From Astropecten irregularis (taxonomy: Eukaryota; Echinodermata; Asteroidea; Paxillosida; Astropectinidae), in the NCBI GenBank assembly GCA_963971285.1, contig OZ020246.1, positions 22,241,217-22,305,216 on the forward strand: DNA of 64,000 bases, given 5' to 3'. Under the pieces are notes generated by a model that did no database searches, was not told where the DNA came from, and worked only from the letters and a program-made list of their open reading frames with translations. Below, piece after piece: positions 54,618-64,000 of this stretch (position 1 is the stretch's first letter; every line of letters begins with the position of its first letter). A program made the translations under genes and the position numbers.

Positions 54618-56734
54618 ATAGTTACACAGGTAAAAGAGCAATTCCAAGGTAATGTAAGTTACCAGTTACATGTTAAGTGACTTTGATCTATTCCTTGATT
54701 AATCATTCTTGAAAGACTCCAATTTAAAAATGTTTTATTGGAATCAGCAAGTATACCACTTATGGTTCCTTAGAAAAAAGAGGCAACTTATGTGACAAAA
54801 TTAAAACCGTTGAAATGCCCAAAACAAAATGCATCTAGGGAAACGTCACTAAATATATAAATGTATCCCAGACATCCTAGCATGTACACTACAGTATAAT
54901 ATATTCAGATTCTTGCAACATATTGCCCGAACCTCTATTGATTGAAACATGATAATATGGATTATGGAAATCCTTAAACATTTGTGCACACCGACCGCTG
55001 CCCAGCAATTTAACCATAAATATCTCTTTGTGGGTCAGTCCTTGCTCCTTGGTGAATATTCTAGGTTGTTTCTTGCCTGGGATGGAATCGTATCCTGTGC
55101 ATCTGATCTTCCACGGAGCTTGCATCCTCCCTGAATGGGCCCCTCTGGTTCGGCCATGTCGGCTGCTGGAAAAACACAAATTTCCCAAATGCCCTGGCTG
55201 AGAAGCCTGCCTGTTTCACCATTCAGATATCAATGTCTGATGAGTGATGACACTGTAAGATTGTATGGTAAAAATGGGGTGGACGTGGATTCAGATTGAG
55301 TGTACAATTACAACAAAACATGTTGATGACATGTTGATGAATAGTTTGTCCTATGCTAGTTATAGTACATTAACATGTACATCATTCATTGGTCATGGAT
55401 TGTCATCGGGTTGTTTTAAAAGAGAATGTTTATTCTAATCATCTTCATTTCAAAATGCATTATATAAATAAAAAAAAAACTAATCAGTGCAAATTGAATT
55501 AATCATCAAATAACCATCTGGGAAACTGACCAAAGGAATCAAATTTCAGTCTTAAAAAAAAAACCCAAAAAACAAAAAAACACCCCAAAACAAAACAAAC
55601 AATTTGAGTTTTTGCTTTGCATTTTCCTGTCATGGTTGATTTCATTTCATTTTTCAAAATGCATTTTTGATAAGATAGCATGTTAAAGCGAAGTTTCTGA
55701 ATATCTTCCAAACTAACGGACACACTTGAAATTGTTGGGCAATGTTGGGAGCAGTCTCCATCTTATATTTATTAACAAAAATGTTTCTTTTAAAAAAAGG
55801 TATTTGTTATGATATGTTAGGGGGAAAGAAAATTTCGACTTTACCAAAAAACATTACCTATTAAACTTACAATAGCTTATAGAAAAATAGTTTTACATAT
55901 AATTGCACATAATAATTGAACAGAACACAAAGATTTACGTTGTACACAAATGATTGCACATGTCTGAAATATCATCTGCAAATTTATTTTCTGGAATGCA
56001 ACAGATAGTATCATAAAGTACATACATCATACATGTGTAGTACATACAGTAGACGTGAATGTCAATATTACTCTTCAATTTCTCATGGGGATCTGTGAAT
56101 CTATTCCCAGGTAATAACGTGTTCACGTACATGTATGCATGCATCAGTGAGATTGAATGAGGAGTGTCAGTTTTCTAATTATAGTAAGAAAAGAGAAAGA
56201 TAGAAGCCTAATTAGAGAACTTGGGAAAGGGAAAAGGGAAATGTTGTATGCACTGTACATGCATGTGGATCAAAGTAAAATCCCTCCCCACCGCTCCATT
56301 TCAACAGCCCTCATCATGGAGGGGATGGCCGGGGCGCTGCTCGGTCTGGGGCTTCTGATGATAATTGAAGCGGGAAATGAGTTGATGTTTTAATGGATGC
56401 CGCTGATGATGACGGTGTCTATAAGTGCTGTTATAGGTCAGAAAGGTTTGATAACATAAAGCAGGGATCAGTGTTCATTGCACTGTGGATGATACTGTTT
56501 TGCTTGCGGATTTTGCATGGGTCCTTCATTTATGTGTACTGTATATGTACATGTACAATCATGCGCAGTACGAAGTACCACATTTACACGTATTCCATTG
56601 ACACATTTGATAATGTTCCCACTGCCCAGAGAATGACATGATATGAGATGTTGCAGTTTCAGCAATGTACAGTACATACATGTATGTACTAACACGGTCA
56701 GGAGACGATGATGAAAATCAATCCCTTATGACCT

Positions 56735-56975
56735 GGGGCCAATTTCACGGCACTGCTTAGCACAAAAATTTGCTAAGCATGACATTTCAGTCTTACTAAA
56801 AACAGGGTTAACAACCAAATATCCATGTGTTATGTATCGCTTATGATTGTTCTTTGGCTGTTGTTGACTGACCATGAATATCAAATGGAATTTTTAACTG
56901 TGGTTTGTTTTATTGGGCAAGACATTTTTGTGCTAAGCAAATTTTTGTGCTTAGCAGCGCCGTGAAATTGGCCCC
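56735..56975. mobile_element. GGGGCCAATTTCACGG MITE
   Basis: Left GGGGCCAATTTCACGGCACTGCTTAGCACAAAAATTTG; right AAATTTTTGTGCTTAGCAGCGCCGTGAAATTGGCCCC. Perfect or near-perfect ends, so one of the better-preserved copies. Confidence 0.85.
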
Positions 56976-57099
56976 TGATTGTTAATGAGTACGTCATATG
57001 ATAATACTGCTTGCATACATGTAGATTCTGTTATGTCATTGGTTTAGAGCACGTCACATGTCAATCATGTCATATTTTTTAAAAAAGTGAGACAAATTG

Positions 57100-57190
57100 A
57101 CTGGACTGGAGCGGTATTTGAACGGGTCACCTCCTGAATAACGTACAGGCGCTCTTTTTACCGGAAACTGAGAAAAGGCTACACAGGCGC
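57100..57190 (-). repeat. tRNA-derived SINE head, degraded
   Basis: AATTGACTGGACTGGAGCGGTATTTGAACGGG then ...GAAACTGAGAAAAGGCT. The orientation and body match 36718-36865, but both promoter boxes have changes. Confidence 0.55.
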
Positions 57191-57472
57191 GACATACACA
57201 CGTATATACATGTAGCAACAAATTTACATAGCAGCCAATGTACTATACATACCGAGCTGCAAGGTACCCAGAATATACAGTGTACACAGCTCATCTTGAA
57301 CCCAAGCAGTTGTGCATCTGTATAATATCAATATCGCATATGACAATGAGGAACGTGTGCAAGGCTGAAAGTAGTCTGGCATCCTTTTCAGATTACATGA
57401 CTCTGCATTGTAACTCCCTCCGAACCGTACTGCACTAATGTAACGCTAAATTCACAACATGAATGCAGAGGG

Positions 57473-57610
57473 TGTTATGAAACAAATATTGACTGCTTTG
57501 ACGTGCTATGGTTAAAACTATGACACCCTCGGTGATCCCCTGAGCGTTCTATCCTCGGGTGTCATAGATTTAACCATAGCACTCTAATTAACAGTCAATA
57601 TTTGTATAAC
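57473..57610. repeat. Inverted-repeat element, CAAATATTGACTG arms
   Basis: TTATGAAACAAATATTGACTGCTTTGACGTGCTATGGTTAAAACTATGACACCCTCGG pairs with CCTCGGGTGTCATAGATTTAACCATAGCACTCTAATTAACAGTCAATATTTGTATAAC. Arms are nearly 60 bp with a loop of about 25 bp. Confidence 0.8.
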
Positions 57611-58181
57611 TAATCACCTGTTAATCAATATTAATCATATTGAGTGGCCTGTTTATACTGTCTTTAGATAAACTGAGATCTTAACAAACAAAATTATTCA
57701 ATCGCTTTTCAAATCTGCCATGGAATTTGCTAAGTCCACATGACAATAATGTGCATCTTTGGATGCAGCATAATGGTTTATAAATGCATAGTCCTCGGTC
57801 CTTCCTTTATGATGCTGTCCACTGATTCTATTAAGTGCTGAATTTGAATGTAAAAGTAGCCAGCTGCGCTTCCATGCATAAATCAACAGTTTGCAATTCA
57901 AATAGCAAAATTTCTATTACAGCAAGGAGGTTCAGTATTGGTTGAGTATCGGCGTTGATATTCTGTAGTACAGTCTCAGAGCAATTGGCAGATGCCAATT
58001 GCCATTCTGCTGCTTTTATTTCAAATGTCTCGAGTAACTGTACACTGATACAGTATGAATAATTTAATCCTACTCACACGACATCTGTATCATTTTATGA
58101 TTGGATTTTGATTTAATGGTTTTTGGAGCAAAGGAACTTGGTATACAGTAGTTTTTATTACTGGCCCAACTTGCCTTTATC

Positions 58182-58323
58182 TGCAATGGGAGACTTTGGA
58201 GAACTGGTCTTCGAGTCACAGCGCAGTGAGCGCACGCCCACGCAATTGTGAGCATGCGCTCGTTGTTTTGCGCGTGTGTGCGCTGTTGACTAGAAGACCG
58301 GTTCTCCAAAGTCTCCCATTGCA
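58182..58323. mobile_element. Hairpin MITE, TGCAATGGGAGACTTTGGAG ends, copy 2
   Basis: Same family as 54474-54617. Here the inverted repeat extends to TGCAATGGG...CCCATTGCA, so TGCA may be the target duplication. Confidence 0.85.
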
Positions 58324-58509
58324 AAATAATCTGGGATCTACAGAACTTAAGATTTTTACCGCAGAGTCAAGAAGTTTCAATGTAAATTGCATCTGGACAT
58401 GCTGGAGGTACTGTGTAGGGTTTATTATGAATAAGTTATCAACAAAAATAATGATGCACGATTGTTGCGTAGTTTGTATGGATTTAACTTATTTTTTCTT
58501 TGCTTTAAT

Positions 58510-58760
58510 TGGAATTAGGAGGGCCTGACGTGTAATGTTTCAATCCTTGCAGGATCTTTATCAAAGGCTAAAAATGATAAAGATCCTGCTACAATCGAAA
58601 TTTGTCAGGCCTCCCTAACTCCAAGCATTCTATGTATTCCAGCGGTCAATTTCACAAAGATTTATGATTCATCTTTTAGTTGAGTTGTACCTCTTTCCAT
58701 AGTAACTTATTAGTCATTATTTTAGCTGATGAGCAGTTTGCAGCAGTTTATTACATGTAC
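58510..58760. repeat. GAAACGTCAGG dispersed repeats
   Basis: AGGAGGGCCTGACGTGTAATGTTTCAATCCTTGCAGGATCTTTATCAAAGGC is followed immediately by the inverted form AAAGATCCTGCTACAATCGAAATTTGTCAGGCCTCCC, then by GCTGATGAGCAGTTTGCAGCAGTTTATTAC at 58725. Confidence 0.65.
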
Positions 58761-60199
58761 ATGTACTTGTAGTGTACAAATTTATTTTTACTTTGATGGA
58801 TGCGTTCTGCTGAGTTCCACTGCATTAAGGCATCATACGCCCCAGTGTATTAGATGCTGAATGCATTGGACCTCTGGTCATATTTTCCACCTCAAATGAA
58901 ATGCTGGAAATGGCCAGCAGCTTGCAATTCTGTCTGATTCTATTTTAGGAATCTGTCGAAGCATTAGTCATGGCATGTTGTGCCGTATAAATTCCCAGAA
59001 TCAATGAATTCCCTCGTCCCACAATGCCATGCTCTAGTCTGCGGACTCATAGTGATAGAGGGTTTTTTTCTTTCCATAATCCATGGCTAGTGTTGAATTC
59101 TTCATTGATCACTTGTTCCGCATTCTCACATTGCTCATGTATGCATGTCTTGGATATTTGAGAGGCCCTTGTTTGGTTCTGTACACTACCGTATAGTTTT
59201 GCTTTCTTAAAAAATATTTTGACGGATATAATCTTTCAGATTTGTTTTCTGCAACAACCCGAAGTTTCCGTTCAGGTTTCTCGGGAAGATTTCTGAAAGC
59301 TTTTGTCTGATTGATGAAAGAATTGGGTCTGATTTTGAGGATTCATCGAATGTTTGGTTGGAACTTGGAAGGCGCCTCCAGATCCTTGCACATTGTGCGT
59401 CATCAAAGACGCTATGAGTTGGGAACATTTGTTGAGAGTTGATTGATGGCCAGAGTATGATGCTTAGGATGAAAAGACGAGAATCAACAACAGTACCTAT
59501 CCAATCCAACACCTCAAAAAATCTAGTCAAGAATTTTCTGGAGAATACGTGTTTTCATTAGCGAGAGGAATGACAGACATTTAGAAGCAGAGACTGAGTG
59601 GCAGACACATTTACCACACCATCTTTTAAACAGGGTTTTCATCGAGGATGACAGGGCACGAACAAATTTGCACGTCTGCGTCCACTCCCGGCCAAATGGT
59701 ACACATTGATTGGCCCAATGTCTCAGTGTGTGTAATCAATTGAACAATTCACTGGGGAAATTACTGAGATTGTTAGTGTGTGCAATTCAATGCATCAAAA
59801 ATTAAGTACTCAAGAGTTCCTTTGATCTTAAGTACACGTGTACAGTATTAAACCATTTTAAACATACATATTTGTGCACTCTGGGAGGGAGAGTGATACA
59901 TACGGTTGCATTTCTCAGCATTTTTTTTCTAAACACCAACCAGAGCCTGTTTTCAAATTTGAATATATATCTGATATATCTGAATTTAGCCATTTGAATT
60001 TCTTATTTCCTTTCTAATTTCATTTTTTCTGTCAAGAGAAACATTTTCACAACATTTGAGATGTTTCAACTTGTTCAATTCTTAAAACCTCAAATGGATA
60101 TTGCTTTTTAATTTGGATAATTCTTTAAAATTAATTTTTTTTAATTCTTTCTTATTTTGCTTTGGAATTGGATGTGTATTTTGTGGATGCCTCATTACA

Positions 60200-60443
60200 G
60201 GGGCCAATTTCATAAAACTGTTAAGCATACAAATTTGCTAAGAATGACATTTCTGTCTTGATAAAAACAGGGTTATAACAACCACATTTTCATGTGTTGT
60301 GTGTCAATTGTAATTGTTCTTTGGCTGTTGTTTGCTGACCATGAATATCAAATGGAATTTTCAATGGTGGTTTGTTTTATTGGGCGAGACATTTTTGTGC
60401 TTAGCAAATTCTTGTGCTTAACAGTTTTATGAAATTGGCCTCT
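60200..60443. mobile_element. GGGGCCAATTTCATAAAAC MITE
   Basis: Left GGGGCCAATTTCATAAAACTGTTAAGC; right GTGCTTAACAGTTTTATGAAATTGGCC. Interior TGACCATGAATATCAAATGG is shared with 56735-56975. Confidence 0.83.
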
Positions 60444-61989
60444 GGTTGACTTGTGGTTTTGAAATACAGTACAGTACATTCATCCTCCTTTAATATTGCT
60501 ATGAAACTGCAACTTTACTTGTTATTTTGAGTGATGTTTGGAAAAATAAATGATGATGATACTTGTAATTATTTCCAGTGCTACAACAAGGTTCAAATCA
60601 CAGCTCTCTGAAATACAGGCCTACAGTATGTTGAATACATATATGTAGATTTGATGTTTATAAATAGAAAAGACATGAATAAAGGTGTACATGAAATACA
60701 TAAATGAATACATTTACTTACAGTCTTGTACATATACACAAAAGACTGTCCGTGTACCAAGTTGATTTGCCTGTGGGAAGGTTGGATTAGCAAATTTCAT
60801 TCGATGATAATGAATGTCACCGCTACATGTGCTGTACATTACGCTGCATATTCACCCAGAGCAATGTGTACATTTCATTTGCCACCTTAGTATGCAAGTC
60901 ATTCCATGGTTGTTGTATGTGGTTCCATGAAGTTTGTGTAACATATTCATCATCAGTACATATGTTTGATTATTAAGATAAAGTTTTGTGATGAGCATTT
61001 CTATTGTTTTTTCTATTGTACTGTTTGGTCTGGTTCAAACACTTATGTTGATTTTCACCCTTTTTCTCACCTTATAATGAAATCCATACTGTTTTGTTTA
61101 TGAGATGGGACAGGCTAGGGCCACCACTTATCTTACTCATGTCCTCAGTTCATTGTAGGGTAGCTTAAATATAACTCAGTCTCATAGCACAGATCTTTCA
61201 CTGGTTGTTATCTACATGAGGTGTGACATTTTTAGAGTTAAACTTCCCTGGAGGGCCTCAGTACCTTCTCCTTGAACACTGAAATTGAATTACATACAGG
61301 TCTGTATGGAACAGCACAGAGACTTTGCTTTCATAGCTGTCAGGGAGAAGTTGAATTGAGCAAGGAACGACAGCGATACGATTTGTTTTCTTTCGACTCA
61401 CACGTCGCTTTTACCCTCCACCTTTACCCTGGCAAAATTAAACAGACCCGTTGATTTAAGATTATTGGCAAAATATTTTTGTTCATATTTTGTCTGCATA
61501 TTCCTTGTAATTGTACAATTTGTGTTTTGGGAATTTAATCAAATGTTCCCTATAAATACGGCTCCGCGCTCGAGCTATTTATAGAATACGCCCTTTGTGT
61601 CGACATTTATAGTTGCCCGGATGTTCAGACAAACTTCACAAGGTTTATGTGTAAGTTAATGGGGTCAACTTGCGACTTCTTTGTCCGAACTTCTGAATGT
61701 GACGTCACGACGAGGAGCCCTAATGCTAAAATATTTGTTAGTGGTTTTTTGTAACGTGTACACATGTATATGCTACATACAGCATGTGCAGAATGGCTTT
61801 TGTTTTTGTATTTTTGTAATGTACAGGTACTGTATGACATATTTGGGTATTCACTACATGTACTATTGTAGCTGCAATCTTGATTAATTCATGTATAGTT
61901 CTATAATTATTACACAATAACAGGCAATCCCTGTTGAAACTGTGCTTGTTTCCAAAGGCCTCAACAGTATTTATTTCAGTTTTCTATTT

Positions 61990-62130
61990 GATACAAGTAA
62001 TAAACTGCTGCACTGCAAACTGCTCATCAACCAAAATAATGACTTGAAATCTCAAAAATGCTTGGAGGGCCTGACGTTTCGATTCCTTTGAGAAAGATCT
62101 TGCTAGGATCGTCAGGCCCTCCTAACTCCA
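61990..62130. repeat. GAAACGTCAGG dispersed repeats, head to head
   Basis: ACAAGTAATAAACTGCTGC..CTGCAAACTGCTCATCAACCAAAATAATG, GGAGGGCCTGACGTTTCGATTCC and then GAGAAAGATCTTGCTAGGATCGTCAGGCCCTCC. The last copy lacks the GAAAC between stem and GTCAGG. Confidence 0.65.
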
Positions 62131-62872
62131 AGTATCAATTGGTTAATGAAACCATGCTTATTTATTTTCATGTTGTAATGTATGGACACAGGTAACCAAA
62201 CTATAATGTTATACAGCAGGTGCATGCACTAACAGTTTATTGCAAGTAGGAACAAAAGTCTGACATGAAATTTAGTCCGACTCTGTTTTCATGGAAACAC
62301 TTGGATTTATATTAGTAGATATAGTTGGCTTAGCCTTAGTTCAGATTAGAGTCATTGTCTCTAAGGGTTTTCATTCCTTGACGGGAGGGTTGGAGAACAA
62401 CCAGGCTCTTTGTAAATCTGTTCTGATGCTTAAAGCTCAGTCCTAGACAGTATGCTGATCAGTTCTTATCCTGCCTAAGTATGCAATTAAAGTCAGTTTC
62501 TGCAATCGGCCCTGTCTTGATAAGTTCAGGAAATTAAAATGCCCTCTCGGCCGCCTCTACTTGATGATTCCTTGTTCATTTCTTTTTTTTTACAAGGAAT
62601 TTAAACCTCAATTCTTAATATCTTTAGAAGTCTGTGTATGTACACGTGTACTGTGTGTTGTGTTTGTAGGGTTTTTCTGCCCAGGGTGGGGTGCTAGGTT
62701 TGTGTTTAAAAAGGGGCGGTGTTAGGGGTTAAATACTTTTAAATACGGTACTTTTTCCTTTTAAAATGATTGGGTTACATTGTAAAATTACCGGGTAAGG
62801 GGCAGCAGAGTCTGTTAGGCAGACAAAGAAAGATAATGGACGTTTTGGGACACTGCCAACTGTTCATAGTGT

Positions 62873-62985
62873 AAGGCTGCATAACTCAGTTGGTAGAACA
62901 CCGGTAAGGTATTCTGGGGGTTGCAGGTTCGAATCCCACTCCAGTCATTTTTTTTTTTTTTTGTCAATGGCATGTAAGGTAAGAT
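62873..62985 (+). repeat. tRNA-derived SINE, plus strand
   Basis: GCATAACTCAGTTGGTAGAAC (A-box region) and GGGGTTGCAGGTTCGAATCCCACTCCAGTC (B-box and body), then a T18 run. It is the best-preserved SINE head in the window. The acceptor stem does not close, so it is not annotated as tRNA. Confidence 0.75.
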
Positions 62986-63069
62986 TTGAATGTGCTACAT
63001 GTACATATAAATAAAGAAGTGAGGATAAATGGTTAAATAATTTCTTGACAGTCAATTGCACTTGCATAC

Positions 63070-63226
63070 TAATTACAGGCATGCAACTTTTCCTCGGATC
63101 AGCCGATTTCCTCTTTTTTCACTTCACTCTTTAGCCATTTAAAAGTGGAAAACACTGTACAAAGTTTGGTAAAGATTGGAATTTCCTATTTTTTTGGTCC
63201 AAGTCCAAGTTGCATGCCTGTAATTA
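63070..63226. mobile_element. GCATGCAACT-ended MITE, complete copy
   Basis: TAATTACAGGCATGCAACTTTTCCTCGG at the left and CCAAGTTGCATGCCTGTAATTA at the right are inverted repeats. The interior GGAATTTCCTATTTTT and AGCCGATTTCCTCTTTTTTCAC match the two copies in the E2F U12 intron in the opposite orientation. Confidence 0.8.
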
Positions 63227-63522
63227 GGGAGAAAGTTTTCCCATCACAGCTCTCCATATTGCAATAATTGATTAAGTATTCAAATGAAATGAAATGATGA
63301 CATTTACTATTTTATTCAAGTTTTCCACTGTGTACAGTACAGTGGACACATTCTACCTCATACAACATTCATGCCGCACACACAGTTAGCTAGCATCTGA
63401 CAGCCCCAGGGCTTAATCTTACTAAGTGTCTATCGCAACGTAAATTTGCTATTAGTAGAAAGGACACCGGTGGTTTGCAGCCGGCCCGTGATCTTATGAA
63501 TTTTTCCTCTTTGTGCCGACAG

Positions 63523-63623
63523 CTCTCTGTGCCGTGGGGATCCTCTGGTAGCTGCAGTCTGCTCGGACAGTGCTGTTCATGTCTATTCTAAGGGGACGCT
63601 TCTGCCTATCGGTACATTCCAAG
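63523..63623 (+). CDS. WDR89: WD40-repeat protein, WDR89-like, coding exon 2 (gene continues)
   Basis: After CCGACAG the frame completes an asparagine codon from exon 1 and reads SLCRGDPLVAAVCSDSAVHV then YSKGTLLPIGTFQ, ending in phase 1 at AAG/GTAAGG. The pattern LVA..CS...V.VY....L.....F.G matches the first blade of WDR89-type propellers (vertebrate: LVAVLCSNGSIRIYDKERL). A general WD40 protein of another family cannot be excluded from one blade. The remaining exons are beyond the right edge. Confidence 0.78.
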
Positions 63624-64000
63624 GTAAGGCCATCAACGAGGTTGATTGTTGGAGGGTTATTCCTAGCTAGTAGGAGGACTAACTCCATAGACCATGTCGC
63701 AAATAGCGACCGCAGGTAGTTGTGGGATGCACAAGGGTCGAAAGTGAGGGCGCCACCGCCTGCTTACTTTTGGTCAGTTGTGTCTTTGTGCACTGTGTGT
63801 ATCACGTGAAGATACACCAAGATGTATTAAACAATGCTTTGCGAAAAAAAAATTGCGGTAATTCTTTTGGGTAAAAATGCTTTTTGCCAAAATACTAATA
63901 TGGCATTGTAATTGGAAGAGGAAGGCTTTATAATTAAATCCAGCCTTTCGTTATACAATGAATGATTACCCGGTACCTAATTTGGTCTTTCAAATTTGAT
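63624..64000. other. Start of the next WDR89-like intron
   Basis: Begins GTAAGG; nothing else recognised before the window ends. Confidence 0.6.

Larger units (their letters stand above)
49957..63522. other. 13.6-kb first intron of the WDR89-like gene
   Basis: Begins GTAAGT and ends in TTTTTCCTCTTTGTGCCGACAG, a good polypyrimidine tract. It holds at least four MITE families, SINE pieces and several GAAACGTCAGG repeats, listed separately. No coding exon with a compatible phase was found inside, and exon 1 (phase 2) fits exon 2 directly. Confidence 0.7.

Noticed and set aside
62873-62985. tRNA gene
   Set aside because: Same reason; it is followed by the SINE body and a T run.

Overview
This is animal nuclear DNA: AT-rich, spliced genes, tRNA-derived SINEs and dense nested transposons. 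The host lineage cannot be fixed from the sequence. A single E2F4/5-type gene, abundant short palindromic elements and frequent ACATGTAC/AGGCCTA words would fit a marine deuterostome such as an echinoderm (inference). There are no bacterial features, CRISPR arrays or rRNA genes.

Genes. Three loci are supportable. (1) A complete E2F4/5 transcription factor gene on the minus strand (25040-31392): seven coding exons, 342 residues, with all splice phases closing. Its third intron is a U12-type AT-AC intron. (2) The 5' part of a WD40-repeat gene, best matched to WDR89, on the plus strand: coding exon 1 at 49823-49956 and exon 2 at 63523-63623, separated by a 13.6-kb intron; the rest lies beyond the window. 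(3) A weaker two-exon gene start on the minus strand at 2250-3006, product not recognised.

Transposon block, 4.7-20 kb. An 855-bp foldback element (4696-5550) with a 9-bp target duplication is followed by a 13.7-kb giant foldback element (6243-19969), also with a 9-bp target duplication. The giant element begins and ends with identical inverted sequence holding six CCGCGG-containing 12-bp repeats. Its two arms are tandem arrays of an exactly 200-bp unit in opposite orientation: about 9 copies on the left and 15 on the right. Its centre carries a decayed non-LTR retrotransposon, itself split by a foldback element (6-bp target duplication) that contains a further MITE. The right arm is split by a 3.7-kb inverted-repeat element (TGGA duplication) with two phase-compatible exon-like segments.

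Rest of the window (20-64 kb). Apart from the exons this is intron and intergenic DNA filled with small repeats: TTAA-flanked MITEs with AGGTA...TACCT ends (at least ten copies or fragments), GGGGCCAATTTCA-ended MITEs, GC-rich hairpin MITEs, a hAT-like element nested in a TTAA MITE, tRNA-headed SINE pieces, and a dispersed GAAACGTCAGG repeat that may be Penelope-like. Several lie inside the E2F introns, one only about 50 bp upstream of exon 5.
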